From the NCBI RefSeq assembly GCF_900177645.1, contig NZ_FXAO01000012.1:47213-111212 (forward strand): DNA of 64,000 nt, in the 5' to 3' direction. The notes under the pieces are model-generated. The model did no database searches. It had not been told where the DNA came from and worked only from the letters and a program-made list of their open reading frames with translations. This DNA is from Arenibacter troitsensis (GTDB lineage: Bacteria; Bacteroidota; Bacteroidia; Flavobacteriales; Flavobacteriaceae). This document shows, one piece after another, positions 35,602 through 44,383 of the stretch; positions within the stretch are counted from its first letter, which is position 1, and every line of letters starts with the position of its first letter. Position numbers and translations under genes: made by a program.

Positions 35602-36672
35602 TTACACTTCTACTTGGTATCTCCACCCAAATTTGTCTTCCGCCTTATTATATTGAATATCCGTGATACGCTTCTTTAATGTGGAGGCATAACTATTTTT
35701 AATTTCGGGTAGGTCATAATCCCTTCCTTGGTAGCCAAAAGTGGCAATAGGGGAAATTACTGCGGCGGTACCTGCTCCGAACATTTCTTTGAGGCTACCA
35801 TTTTCTGAAGCTTCAACCACCTCCTTTACGGTAATTTTTCTAACTTCTACAGCTATGTTTTCGTCCTTGGCAATGTCTATAATGCTCTTTCGGGTTATGC
35901 CATCCAATATTCTATCACTTGTAGGACTGGTAATCAAGGTGTCGTTTATCCTAACAAAAATGTTCATGGCACCGGCCTCCTCAATGTATTCATGGTTATT
36001 GTCGTCTGTCCAGATTACCTGATTATAACCTTTTTCGACTGCCAACTGTGTAGGGTAAAACTGTCCTGCGTAGTTGCCGCCTGCTTTGGCAAAACCTACA
36101 CCACCATTGGCCGATCGTGAATATTTCTCTTCTATCAAAACCTTTACCTTCCCAGCAAAATAGGAGGCTGATGGGGAACAGGCAATAATAAATTTGTATT
36201 CATCCGAGGGGGAAGCGTGGAATCCGCATCCAGAGGCAAATACAAATGGTCTAATATATAAGGAGCTTCCCTCGGCAGTTGGGATCCATTTCTGGTCTAA
36301 TTTTAAAAGTGCTTTTAAGCCGTCCATAAAGTAATCTTCAGGGAATTCCGGCATGGCAAGTCTTTTGGACGAAATGTTGATCCGCTTTTGGTTTTCCAAA
36401 GGACGAAAGAGCCAAACATTTTGATCCTTGTCCTTATAGGCCTTCATTCCTTCAAAAACAGATTGTCCGTAATGAAATATTTTGGCGGACGGATCAAGCG
36501 AAATGGGTTGATATGGAACTATTCTTGGTACTTCCCATGCGCCATTCTTAAAATCACAGACCATCATATGATCTGTAAAATATTTTCCAAACGATAAATT
36601 ATTAAAATCTACTTTATCAATTTTCGAGTGTTTAACTTTCTCAACTATTATTGAATTTGAAACAGTTTGCAT
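35602..36672 (-). CDS. ilvE: branched-chain amino acid aminotransferase
   Basis: 356 residues from ATG 36672 (upstream ATG 36705 adds 11 unlikely residues). PLP enzyme of fold type IV that interconverts Leu, Ile, Val and their 2-oxo acids with glutamate. Seen: FHYGQSVFEGMKAYKDKD (about 65), LYIRPFVFASGCGFHASPS (about 135), the PLP lysine in GFAKAGGNYAGQ (about 190), YIEEAGAMNIFVR (about 225) and FGAGTAAVISPI (about 310). All are standard for the long (IlvE2) class. Own operon. Confidence 0.95.
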   Translation of the reverse strand: MQTVSNSIIVEKVKHSKIDKVDFNNLSFGKYFTDHMMVCDFKNGAWEVPRIVPYQPISLDPSAKIFHYGQSVFEGMKAYKDKDQNVWLFRPLENQKRINISSKRLAMPEFPEDYFMDGLKALLKLDQKWIPTAEGSSLYIRPFVFASGCGFHASPSDEYKFIIACSPSASYFAGKVKVLIEEKYSRSANGGVGFAKAGGNYAGQFYPTQLAVEKGYNQVIWTDDNNHEYIEEAGAMNIFVRINDTLITSPTSDRILDGITRKSIIDIAKDENIAVEVRKITVKEVVEASENGSLKEMFGAGTAAVISPIATFGYQGRDYDLPEIKNSYASTLKKRITDIQYNKAEDKFGWRYQVEV

Positions 36673-36777
36673 ACAATTCTGATTTAAAGCAATAAAATTA
36701 AGCAAATATCATTAGTAGTACTTCTTTTTTCGTCTAAAAATACCCAGTTTTGTAAAGTGATATAAATTCTGAATATT

Positions 36778-37281
36778 TTGAGACAATTTAACATTTTGAT
36801 TGTGACTTTTATGGTGTTTTCGGCCGGTATGGCTCAAAATAAGCCCTTGGTAAATGCCAAAGCATCCCAGATTGATGGTGGGAACTCTTATTTTGGAACC
36901 CACTTTACCGATGCCGATGTGCTAACCAGTGATAAAATGCTTGGGAATTATGAAAAAATGTCCACAAAGGATACACTGGCATCCAAGTTTTCCGGTCTAG
37001 TCATGGAGGTATGCAAGGTAAAAGGATGTTGGATGAAGTTGCAATTGGGGGAGGGCAAAGAAACAATGGTTAAATTTAAGGACTATGGATTCTTTGTGCC
37101 AAAGGAACTTGTTGGGAAAGAAGTGATTGTTAATGGTTTGGCCTTTGTTGAAGAAATGAATATAAAGGATCAAAGACATTATGCCCGTGATGCGGGAAAA
37201 ACGGAAGAGGAAATTGCGGGTATCATCCATGTAGAGAAAAAATATGCCTTTGAGGCGGATGGCGTACTGATAAAAGAATAA
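36778..37281 (+). CDS. DUF4920 exported protein
   Basis: 167 residues from a TTG start, needed to complete the signal peptide (RQFNILIVTFMVFSAGMAQ). The mature domain has YFGTHFTDADVLT, SGLVMEVCKVKGCWMKL with a C-x5-C pair (about 82), a YGFFVPKEL strand and RHYARDAGKTEEEIAGI, matching DUF4920 (OB-fold-like, periplasmic). It ends one base before mnmD, so the two genes are probably cotranscribed although functionally unrelated. Confidence 0.82.
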   Translation: MRQFNILIVTFMVFSAGMAQNKPLVNAKASQIDGGNSYFGTHFTDADVLTSDKMLGNYEKMSTKDTLASKFSGLVMEVCKVKGCWMKLQLGEGKETMVKFKDYGFFVPKELVGKEVIVNGLAFVEEMNIKDQRHYARDAGKTEEEIAGIIHVEKKYAFEADGVLIKE

Positions 37282-37282
37282 T

Positions 37283-37948
37283 TTGAAAAGAAAAATAATA
37301 ACCACGGCAGACGGTTCCAAAACCATTCAGATAGAGGATTGGAACGAGCAGTACCACTCGGTTCATGGTGCAATTCAGGAAGCCTATCACGTTTTTATAA
37401 AGCACGGTTTGTCCTTATTCCATGACCAACCATTATCTATTTTGGAAATAGGTTTCGGAACAGGTTTAAATGCACTTATAACCTTATTGGAATCTAAAAA
37501 ACGAGGTTTGGATATAGTTTATAAGGGTATAGAGGCTTATCCCGTTGTTCGGGAAGAACTGAAACAATTGGATTATATAGAAGCATTGGATGCAGGGGAC
37601 ATGGAACATTGTTTTTTTAATATGCACCAAATTTCATGGGGGCAACCACACCTAATTTTGCCCAATTTTTCTTTGATAAAACAACAGATCGATTTTAGGG
37701 AGATAGCAGACGTTGATCAGTTTGATCTGATTTATTTTGATGCCTTCGGCGCCCGGGTGCAACCAGAACTTTGGACGGAGGAAGTCTTTGCCATAATGTT
37801 CAGAGCACTGAAAAAAGATGGTTTGCTGGTTACCTATTCGGCGAAGGGAAGTGTTAGGAGGGCTATGCAGGCTGTAGGATTTGTTGTGGAGCGTTTACAG
37901 GGGCCTCCAGGGAAAAGAGAAATGCTACGGGCCTTAAAGGTTTCATAA
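37283..37948 (+). CDS. mnmD: tRNA 5-methylaminomethyl-2-thiouridine methyltransferase
   Basis: 221 residues from a TTG start directly after the DUF4920 stop. It resembles the MnmC methyltransferase half (MnmD), which adds the last methyl group to form mnm5s2U at the wobble position of some tRNAs. Seen: YHSVHGAIQEAYHVFIKHG (about 24), the SAM motif ILEIGFGTGLNAL (about 53), IYFDAFGARVQPELW (about 148) and TYSAKGSVRRAMQAVGF (about 184). There is no FAD-dependent MnmC oxidase half, as is common outside Gammaproteobacteria. Confidence 0.9.
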   Translation: MKRKIITTADGSKTIQIEDWNEQYHSVHGAIQEAYHVFIKHGLSLFHDQPLSILEIGFGTGLNALITLLESKKRGLDIVYKGIEAYPVVREELKQLDYIEALDAGDMEHCFFNMHQISWGQPHLILPNFSLIKQQIDFREIADVDQFDLIYFDAFGARVQPELWTEEVFAIMFRALKKDGLLVTYSAKGSVRRAMQAVGFVVERLQGPPGKREMLRALKVS

Positions 37949-38078
37949 TTGTTGGGACATTATTATAAATTACTTAACAACTAAAGGGTTTGGACTGTTA
38001 AACCTAATCTAAAGTCAACTGTTTAATTCTTTAAAACCCATATATTTATATCGTAGTCGACAGAAAGAGAGCAAGGGT

Positions 38079-39041
38079 ATGAAGGTTTTGTTAACAGGTG
38101 CAACGGGTTTGGTGGGAAGTGAAATTGTAAAATTGTGCAAGCAAAACAATATCTCGGTTAATTACTTGACCACCAACAAGGATAAAATCGTTTTCCAGAC
38201 GGGTTATAATGGCTTTTACTGGAATCCGGATAAGAATGAAATAGATGCAAATTGCTTCAGTGGTGTAACTACAATTATCAATCTCGCAGGGTCCAGTATT
38301 TCCAAGCGATGGACAGGAAAAAATAAAAAAAGGATTCTTAACAGTAGGGTTAAATCCCTTAGGACCTTATCGGAAGCTATATCCAAGGTGAAAGCCCATG
38401 GCATAAAAACAATAGTCTCTGCTTCGGCAATAGGGATATACCCCAATTCCCTGTCCCAGTATTACAGGGAAGATGTAGAAGAAGTGGATGATAGTTTTTT
38501 GGGGGAGGTGGTGTCCATTTGGGAGAAGGAAGTGGATGCCTTTGAGAAATTAAATATTAAAACTGCCAAGATTAGAATAGGATTGGTGATGTCCAATAAA
38601 GGTGGGGCCTTGCCAGAAATGGCCAAACCTGTTAAATATTACGTTGGGGCTGCTGTGGGATCGGGCAATCAATGGCAATCATGGATTCATCTACAGGATC
38701 TTGGGCGCGTATTTTTACATGTAGTTTCAAAGGATCTAACTGGGGTTTATAATGCCGTAGCTCCCAATCCGGTAACCAATGTAAAGCTTACCAAAGAATT
38801 GGCAAGAGTTTTGGACAGACCATTGTTTTTGCCCAATATTCCAAGAGCGGTAATGCATTTGGTTTTGGGTGAAATGGCCTATTTGTTATTTGCAAGTCAG
38901 CGTGTAAGTAGTAAAAAAATTCAAGATTCGGGATTTGATTTTATATATCCCAATATCTGCAGGGCATTGGAAAATATTTATTTGGATAAGGGAGGGCAAA
39001 CGGCAACAGATGCACTTTACCGCAATGAGTTTATCTCCTAG
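38079..39041 (+). CDS. TIGR01777-family NAD(P)-dependent epimerase/SDR
   Basis: 320 residues, extended SDR fold. N-terminal nucleotide-binding TGATGLVGSEIVKLC (about 6), INLAGSSISKRWTGKNKKRI (about 68), SASAIGIYP and IRIGLVMSNKGGALPEM (about 165), then IHLQDLGRVFLHVV and a C-terminal DUF1731-type tail (LPNIPRAVMHLVLGEMA). Members are called YfcH-like sugar-nucleotide epimerases; no substrate is established. Alone with a strong terminator. Confidence 0.88.
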   Translation: MKVLLTGATGLVGSEIVKLCKQNNISVNYLTTNKDKIVFQTGYNGFYWNPDKNEIDANCFSGVTTIINLAGSSISKRWTGKNKKRILNSRVKSLRTLSEAISKVKAHGIKTIVSASAIGIYPNSLSQYYREDVEEVDDSFLGEVVSIWEKEVDAFEKLNIKTAKIRIGLVMSNKGGALPEMAKPVKYYVGAAVGSGNQWQSWIHLQDLGRVFLHVVSKDLTGVYNAVAPNPVTNVKLTKELARVLDRPLFLPNIPRAVMHLVLGEMAYLLFASQRVSSKKIQDSGFDFIYPNICRALENIYLDKGGQTATDALYRNEFIS

Positions 39042-39073
39042 GAATAACAATTGGAATTATTTTATAATCAATG

Positions 39074-39100
39074 AACATCCGCCACTGGCGGATGTTTTTT
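39074..39100 (+). terminator. Rho-independent terminator
   Basis: AACATCCGCC pairs with GGCGGATGTT around ACT, followed by T-run. Confidence 0.9.
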
Positions 39101-39137
39101 TATAAAGTTTTATGACATTATGACATTTTTAAAGAAT

Positions 39138-39154
39138 TGGCAGTACTTTTGCCA
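39138..39154 (+). promoter_or_regulatory. grpE promoter with inverted repeat over the -7 box
   Basis: TGGCA-N7-TGCCA surrounds an exact -7 box TACTTTTG (39144-39151). Just upstream, TATGACAT occurs twice in tandem (about 39111-39126). This layout is unlike the other promoters in the window and may be a stress-specific control site; that is inference. Confidence 0.45.
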
Positions 39155-39186
39155 TCTGAAATCGGAAGTATATAAATGTATTTTAA

Positions 39187-39759
39187 ATGAGCAACGAAAA
39201 TAAAACGGAAGAGATGGAAGATGATGTTCTGAACAATATAGAGAATCAAGATTCGGAACAAGATAGTTCATCTACTGAAAGCGAAGACTTGGAAAATAGC
39301 GAAGAACTCAGCCTGGAAGAGCAATTGAAGGAAGATCTTAGTAAAGAAAAGGACAAATTCTTACGTCTTTTTGCAGAATTTGAGAATTACAAAAGACGTA
39401 CTTCCAAGGAGAGAATGGATTTGTTTAAAACGGCTGGTCAAGAAGTTATAGTGTCTTTATTGCCTGTTATTGATGATTTTGATAGGGCTTTGAAGGAAAT
39501 TTCCAAGTCCGAGGATCAGGAAATGTTCAAGGGAGTGGAATTAATCAGCAACAAATTCAAGGAAACCTTAAAAAATAAGGGTCTTCAAGAAATTGAAGTC
39601 ACGCAAGGAGATGCTTTTGATGCGGAAATACATGACGCCATTACACAAATTCCAGCTCCAAACAAGAAGTTGAAGGGGAAAATAGTGGATGTGGTTGAAA
39701 AGGGTTTTAAATTAGGTGACAAAATTATACGCCATCCAAAAGTGGTTGTTGGAAATTAA
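39187..39759 (+). CDS. grpE: nucleotide exchange factor GrpE
   Basis: 190 residues. A long acidic disordered N-tail (about 1-50) precedes a coiled coil (LEEQLKEDLSKEKDKFLRLF) and the head domain (FENYKRRTSKERMDLFKTAG; LLPVIDDFDRALKEI; FDAEIHDAITQIPAPNKKLKG; GFKLGDKIIRHPKVVV). It releases ADP from DnaK. dnaJ follows after 9 bases; dnaK is not in the window. The promoter region has unusual repeats. Confidence 0.96.
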   Translation: MSNENKTEEMEDDVLNNIENQDSEQDSSSTESEDLENSEELSLEEQLKEDLSKEKDKFLRLFAEFENYKRRTSKERMDLFKTAGQEVIVSLLPVIDDFDRALKEISKSEDQEMFKGVELISNKFKETLKNKGLQEIEVTQGDAFDAEIHDAITQIPAPNKKLKGKIVDVVEKGFKLGDKIIRHPKVVVGN

Positions 39760-39768
39760 AAATATTTT

Positions 39769-40893
39769 ATGAAGGAGGATTATTATGACATCTTGGGCAT
39801 TGGTAAAAATGCTACTGCGGCTGAAATAAAAAAGGCTTATCGCAAAAAAGCAATCGAGTACCATCCTGACAAAAATCCCGGGGATGCCAAGGCGGAGGAA
39901 ATGTTTAAAAAAGCTGCCGAAGCTTATGAAGTATTAAGTGACCCCAATAAGAAGTCGCGCTATGACCAATATGGCCATGCGGCCTTTGAAGGCGGCGGCG
40001 GATTTGGCGGTGGCGGTATGAACATGGATGATATTTTTAGTCAGTTCGGAGATATATTTGGCGGCGCTTTTGGCGGCGGAGGTTTTAGTGGCTTTTCCGG
40101 ATTTGGTGGTGGCGGTGGCCAACGGCGGGTTAAGGGTAGCAATTTAAGAATCAGGGTTAAATTGACCTTGGAGGAAATTGCCAATGGAGTTGAAAAGAAA
40201 ATAAAAGTAAGGAGAAAAGTTCAGGCAGAAGGGGTAACCTATCAGACTTGTGGGACCTGCGGAGGTCGTGGACAGGTTACCAAAATAACCAATACCATCC
40301 TGGGAAGAATGCAGACTGCCGCTACCTGTAGTACCTGTGGCGGTAGTGGACAAATAATAGATAAGAAACCCAGTGATGCGGATGCCAATGGATTAAAGGT
40401 TGCAGAGGAAACTGTAAGTATCAATATACCAGCAGGGGTAGAGGATGGTATGCAGTTAAAAGTGCCCAACAAAGGAAACGATGCCCCCGGAAATGGAGTT
40501 CCAGGGGATTTATTGGTGGCCATTGAGACAGAAGAGCATGATACGCTAAAACGGGAAGGGGATAATCTTCATTATGATCTATATATCAGTATTTCTGAAG
40601 CAGTTTTGGGTACGTCCAAAGAAATTGATGCCGTAGGTGGCAAGGTGAGGATTAAACTGGAAGCTGGGATACAGTCCGGTAAAATATTAAGACTGAGAGG
40701 TAAAGGAATTACCAGTCTTAACGGATATGGCAGTGGAGATTTATTGGTTCACGTAAATGTTTGGACACCCAAAGAATTGAACAAGGAGCAAAAAGATTTT
40801 TTCGAACGTATGCAGAACAACGAGAATTTTGAGCCAAGACCCGAGAAATCGGATAAATCTTTCTTTGAAAAGGTCAAGGACATGTTCTCTTAG
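39769..40893 (+). CDS. dnaJ: chaperone DnaJ with reduced zinc-finger domain
   Basis: 374 residues. J-domain 4-69 with the HPD triad (YHPDKNPGD), Gly/Phe-rich linker about 74-115, zinc region about 150-200, then substrate-binding beta domains and a C-terminal dimerisation segment. The zinc region has only two CxxCxGxG repeats (CGTCGGRG and CSTCGGSG) instead of the usual four, so only one zinc centre is expected. This shortened form is usual among flavobacterial DnaJ, as I recall. Cotranscribed with grpE. Confidence 0.95.
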   Translation: MKEDYYDILGIGKNATAAEIKKAYRKKAIEYHPDKNPGDAKAEEMFKKAAEAYEVLSDPNKKSRYDQYGHAAFEGGGGFGGGGMNMDDIFSQFGDIFGGAFGGGGFSGFSGFGGGGGQRRVKGSNLRIRVKLTLEEIANGVEKKIKVRRKVQAEGVTYQTCGTCGGRGQVTKITNTILGRMQTAATCSTCGGSGQIIDKKPSDADANGLKVAEETVSINIPAGVEDGMQLKVPNKGNDAPGNGVPGDLLVAIETEEHDTLKREGDNLHYDLYISISEAVLGTSKEIDAVGGKVRIKLEAGIQSGKILRLRGKGITSLNGYGSGDLLVHVNVWTPKELNKEQKDFFERMQNNENFEPRPEKSDKSFFEKVKDMFS

Positions 40894-40934
40894 CACAGGT
40901 ATTAACGTTTTAAATAAAAAACGTATATTTGAGA

Positions 40935-40967
40935 TAATATTGGGAAACCAATATTATTTTCTTTTTC
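40935..40967 (+). terminator. Terminator after dnaJ
   Basis: TAATATTGG pairs with CCAATATTA around a GAAA tetraloop, followed by a T-rich tract. Confidence 0.8.
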
Positions 40968-41017
40968 ATAGCAATTTTTTTTCCCATCCTTGATTCGTTG
41001 AGGGTGGGTTTTGTTTT

Positions 41018-41900
41018 TTAGTGAAACCCCGTTTTTGTAAGCCCCGAAGGGGTGTCATAAAAACGGATGGTTGAACTAATCCCGCCCCTCGGCGGGATCT
41101 TAACGTTATGCCGGGTGGGTTATGTTAGTGAAACCCCATTTTTTTAAGCCCCGAAGGGGTGTCATAAAAACGGATGGTTGAACTAATCCCGCCCCTCGGC
41201 GGGATCTTAACGTTATGCCGGGTGGGTTATGTTAGTGAAACCCCATTTTTTTAAGCCCCGAAGGGGTGTCATAAAAACGGATGGTTGAACTAATCCCGCC
41301 CCTCGGCGGGATCTTAACGTTATGCCGGGTGGGTTATGTTAGTGAAACCCCATTTTTTTAAGCCCCGAAGGGGTGTCATAAAAACGGATGGTTGAACTAA
41401 TCCCGCCCCTTGGCGGGATCTCTTGGTTGGAGTGTCTGCAAGCTCTGAAAGATCGCAATGAACATTGCAGGATGAACTAATCCCGCCCCATGGCGGGATC
41501 TCTTGGTTGGAGTGTCTGCAAACTCCGTAAGATCGCAATGAACATGGCAGGATGAACCAATCCCGCCCCTTGGCGGGATCTTTTGGTTGGAGTGTCTGCA
41601 AGCTCTGAAAGATCGCAATGAACATGGCAGGATGAACTAATCCTACCCCTCGGCGGGATCTTAACGTTATGCCGGGTGGGTTATGTTAGTGAAACCCCGT
41701 TTTTGTAAGCCCCGAAGGGGTGCAATAAAAATGGATGGTTGAACTAATCCCGCCCCTTGGCGGGATCTCTTGGTTGGAGTGTCTGTAAGCTCCGTAAGAT
41801 CGCAATGAACATGGCCGGATGAACTAATCCCGCCCCTTGGCGGGATCTCTTGGTTGGAGTGTATCCAAGCTCCGAAGGGGGTTGAATAGGCAAGGTGGGT
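41018..41900 (+). repeat. Mosaic array of structured 107-bp and 80-bp repeats
   Basis: Fills most of the 1222-bp gene-free gap between dnaJ and the ABC operon. Type A units, period exactly 107, start TTAGTGAAAC at 41018, 41125, 41232, 41339 and again at 41686. Each has an outer stem (CCGTTTTT with AAAAACGG in the first unit), an inner hairpin CCCC-GAA-GGGG and a second hairpin ATCCCGCC-CCTC-GGCGGGAT. Type B units, period exactly 80, share that second hairpin, then continue TCTTGGTTGGAGTGTCTGCA and an ATCGCAATGAACAT segment; their GAACTAATCC starts are at 41393, 41473, 41553 (variant), 41633, 41741 and 41821. Order A-A-A-A-B-B-B-A-B-B. Frames open across it are repeat translations, not genes. 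Confidence 0.9.
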
Positions 41901-42093
41901 AGTATGGATTCAGCAAAACATGGAATTACTTCACAATTTTGAAGACTTCTGATTTCTACGTTTTTTGGAATTGCCTGTCTCATAATTCTACAGAGTATCA
42001 GACCTACTACAATGATCGAAGTTAAAATGTGCCAAAAAACTTAAAAAGGAATAATTTATAAATATCCAGCCTATCTCTTAAATCGCAATTATA
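41901..42093 (+). other. Spacer after the repeat array
   Basis: Nothing recognisable apart from the promoter box that follows; a short reverse frame here only continues repeat-derived sequence. Confidence 0.5.
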
Positions 42094-42101
42094 TATCTTT
42101 G
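42094..42101 (+). promoter_or_regulatory. -7 promoter box (TATCTTTG) for the five-gene ABC/MscS/regulator operon
   Basis: Exact TAnnTTTG match 14 bases before the ATG at 42116. Confidence 0.5.
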
Positions 42102-42115
42102 GGGAAATTGCGTGC

Positions 42116-43039
42116 ATGAATAATATATTGGTCGCTAAGGAAGTTTCCAAGCAGTTTGGGAGCCATATAGCTCTCAACAAAGTTTCATTGGAAATTCCCA
42201 AAAATAGTATCTACGGTCTGTTAGGACCCAACGGAGCGGGGAAAACCACCTTAATACGTATAATTAATCAGATAATCTATCCGGATCAAGGGTCCATATA
42301 CTTTGATGGTAAGCCTTTGCAGGCCCAGCATATTGCCAAGATTGGATATTTACCAGAGGAAAGGGGATTATATAAAAGCATGAAAGTAGGGGAGCAGGCC
42401 CTGTATCTTGCCCAATTAAAGGGACTGTCCAAATCCGACGCCAAAATCAGGTTAAAATATTGGTTCGATAGATTGGAGATTGGGGATTGGTGGAACAAGA
42501 AAATTCAGGAACTTTCCAAGGGGATGGCCCAAAAGATCCAATTTATTGTTACGGTTTTGCACGAGCCAAAGCTTCTGATCTTTGATGAGCCCTTTAGTGG
42601 TTTTGATCCTATAAATGCCAACCTTATTAAAGATGAAATCCTTCAACTAAGGGATAAGGGAACTACTATAATTTTTTCTACCCACCGAATGGAATCTGTT
42701 GAGGAATTATGCGAGTATATTGCCTTGGTGCATCAATCTGAGAAAATATTGGATGGTAAACTTAGCGATATTAAAAAGGCGTATAAAAATAATATTTACA
42801 AGGTAGGGCTAGGTGTGCAAAGTGCCAATGGACTCTTGGAGGATCTAAAGGATAAATTCGAGATTCTATCTTCGGAATATCTGGACGGTGGATCGCAACT
42901 AAATTTTACGGTACAATTGCCCTCCGATGATACAGGCCCCTTTCTATCGCATTTGTCGGGTAAGGCAAATGTCAATAATTTCATGGAGACGATTCCATCG
43001 GCAAACGACATATTTATTAGAACCGTTCAATCCAAATAA
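42116..43039 (+). CDS. ABC-2 type transporter ATP-binding protein (NatA-like)
   Basis: 307 residues. Walker A GLLGPNGAGKTTLIRI (about 34), Q-loop YLPEERGLY (about 80), signature LSKGMAQKIQ (about 138), Walker B LLIFDEPFSGFDP (about 155), H-loop STHRME (about 190). The C-terminal ~85 residues form a DUF4162-type extension seen in NatA-like Na+ or drug exporters. It begins a tight operon with the permease 5 bases downstream. Confidence 0.92.
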   Translation: MNNILVAKEVSKQFGSHIALNKVSLEIPKNSIYGLLGPNGAGKTTLIRIINQIIYPDQGSIYFDGKPLQAQHIAKIGYLPEERGLYKSMKVGEQALYLAQLKGLSKSDAKIRLKYWFDRLEIGDWWNKKIQELSKGMAQKIQFIVTVLHEPKLLIFDEPFSGFDPINANLIKDEILQLRDKGTTIIFSTHRMESVEELCEYIALVHQSEKILDGKLSDIKKAYKNNIYKVGLGVQSANGLLEDLKDKFEILSSEYLDGGSQLNFTVQLPSDDTGPFLSHLSGKANVNNFMETIPSANDIFIRTVQSK

Positions 43040-43044
43040 TATTT

Positions 43045-44382
43045 ATGGGTAAGTTATCGCTAATCATAAAACGCGAATATTTAGCAAAAGTTCGAAATAA
43101 ATCATTTGTGGTCATGACTTTCCTGAGTCCTATCCTCATGGTAGGGATGGTGGTACTTATTGTTTATTTGACCAAGATCAATGATAACGAAATAAGGACT
43201 ATTGGCATATTAAATGAAAGCAATTATTTTTCTACGGATTTTCAGGGAACGGAAAGCAATTCGTTTGTAAAGTTTAAGGGCATTGGCTTGGAGGCGGCTA
43301 AGGATTCAATTCAAAAAATGGGATTTTACGGCTTGCTATACATTCCTAATGAACAGGACTTGGAACAAGTGGCAAGTAGATCCTTTTTTTACAGCAAAGA
43401 TGCTCCGGGTTCTTCCCTATTAAATAATTTGGAAAATGTGTTTAAAGACCGTTTGCGTTTGCAGCGATTACAGAAATTAGGGGTGTCGGTATCCGATTTT
43501 GAAAGTGTTGACAATAATTTTGAAATCAAGACTGCTACCTTTACCGGGGAACAGAACTTGAAAGGAATAACCGAAATCAAGGCTTTTATAGGGGGGGCAT
43601 TCGGATACCTGATTATGATGTTCATTATTATTTATGGTGGTTTTGTTATGCGTAGTGTAATTGAGGAAAAAACAACCAGGATAATAGAAGTCATTATCTC
43701 TTCGGTGAAACCATTTCAGCTTATGCTGGGAAAAATTATAGGGACCTCCTTGGCAGGAGTTACCCAATTTGCCATCTGGATTATATCCGCTTTTGTAATG
43801 TTCGGTGTATTGATTCTGGTATTCGATATTGATCCATCCGCCCTTAATTCCGGGGCAGGTAATACCCCTGGCTTGATAGGGGGGGCTGCCTATGTGGCAG
43901 CATCCGATTCTGCCATGCAATTATATGCGAACGAACTATTTAGGATTCCTTGGATAATGCTTATTTGTTTTTTTGTCATCTATTTTGTCTTGGGCTACCT
44001 AATATACAGCTCAATATATGCGGCAATCGGGGCAGCGGTGGACAACGAAACGGATACACAACAGTTTATATTTCCTATTATATTACCTTTAATGTTGGCC
44101 ATTTATGTAGGTTTCTTTTCCGTCTTCAACAACCCTCATGGCCCAATAGCTGTAGGATTCTCATTATTTCCGTTAACATCGCCTATCGTAATGCTCATGC
44201 GTCTTCCCGGGGGTATCGGTGAAGGAGGTGTACCTGTTTGGGAGGTTGCCGTTTCAATTCTTCTTTTAATGATCACTTTTATAGGTATCGTGTGGTTGGC
44301 GGCCAAAATATATAGGGTGGGCATATTGATGTACGGAAAAAAGCCTTCGTATAGGGATTTGCTTAAATGGCTGAAATATTAG
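43045..44382 (+). CDS. ABC-2 type permease (NatB-like)
   Basis: 445 residues. First TM at about 22-45 (SFVVMTFLSPILMVGMVVLI), a ~140-residue periplasmic domain, then five TMs in the second half (GAFGYLIMMFIIIYGGFVMR; LAGVTQFAIWIISAFVMFGV; and others). RSVIEEKTTRIIEVIISSVKP (about 204) is the conserved coupling segment of NatB-like permeases. Exporter of unknown substrate, partner of the upstream ATPase. Only one base separates it from the MscS gene. Confidence 0.92.
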   Translation: MGKLSLIIKREYLAKVRNKSFVVMTFLSPILMVGMVVLIVYLTKINDNEIRTIGILNESNYFSTDFQGTESNSFVKFKGIGLEAAKDSIQKMGFYGLLYIPNEQDLEQVASRSFFYSKDAPGSSLLNNLENVFKDRLRLQRLQKLGVSVSDFESVDNNFEIKTATFTGEQNLKGITEIKAFIGGAFGYLIMMFIIIYGGFVMRSVIEEKTTRIIEVIISSVKPFQLMLGKIIGTSLAGVTQFAIWIISAFVMFGVLILVFDIDPSALNSGAGNTPGLIGGAAYVAASDSAMQLYANELFRIPWIMLICFFVIYFVLGYLIYSSIYAAIGAAVDNETDTQQFIFPIILPLMLAIYVGFFSVFNNPHGPIAVGFSLFPLTSPIVMLMRLPGGIGEGGVPVWEVAVSILLLMITFIGIVWLAAKIYRVGILMYGKKPSYRDLLKWLKY

Positions 44383-44383
44383 T

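Noticed and set aside
41018..41900. CRISPR array.
   Set aside because: The units are tandem with no unique spacers, the periods are 107 and 80 bp, and no cas gene is present.
41320..41983. Several overlapping reverse-strand open frames over the repeat array (for example 41320-41625, 41397-41618, 41744-41983).
   Set aside because: They translate the repeat units, contain the same peptide over and over (for example LQTLQPRDPAKGRD), and have no conserved family; open frames are a by-product of the unit sequence.
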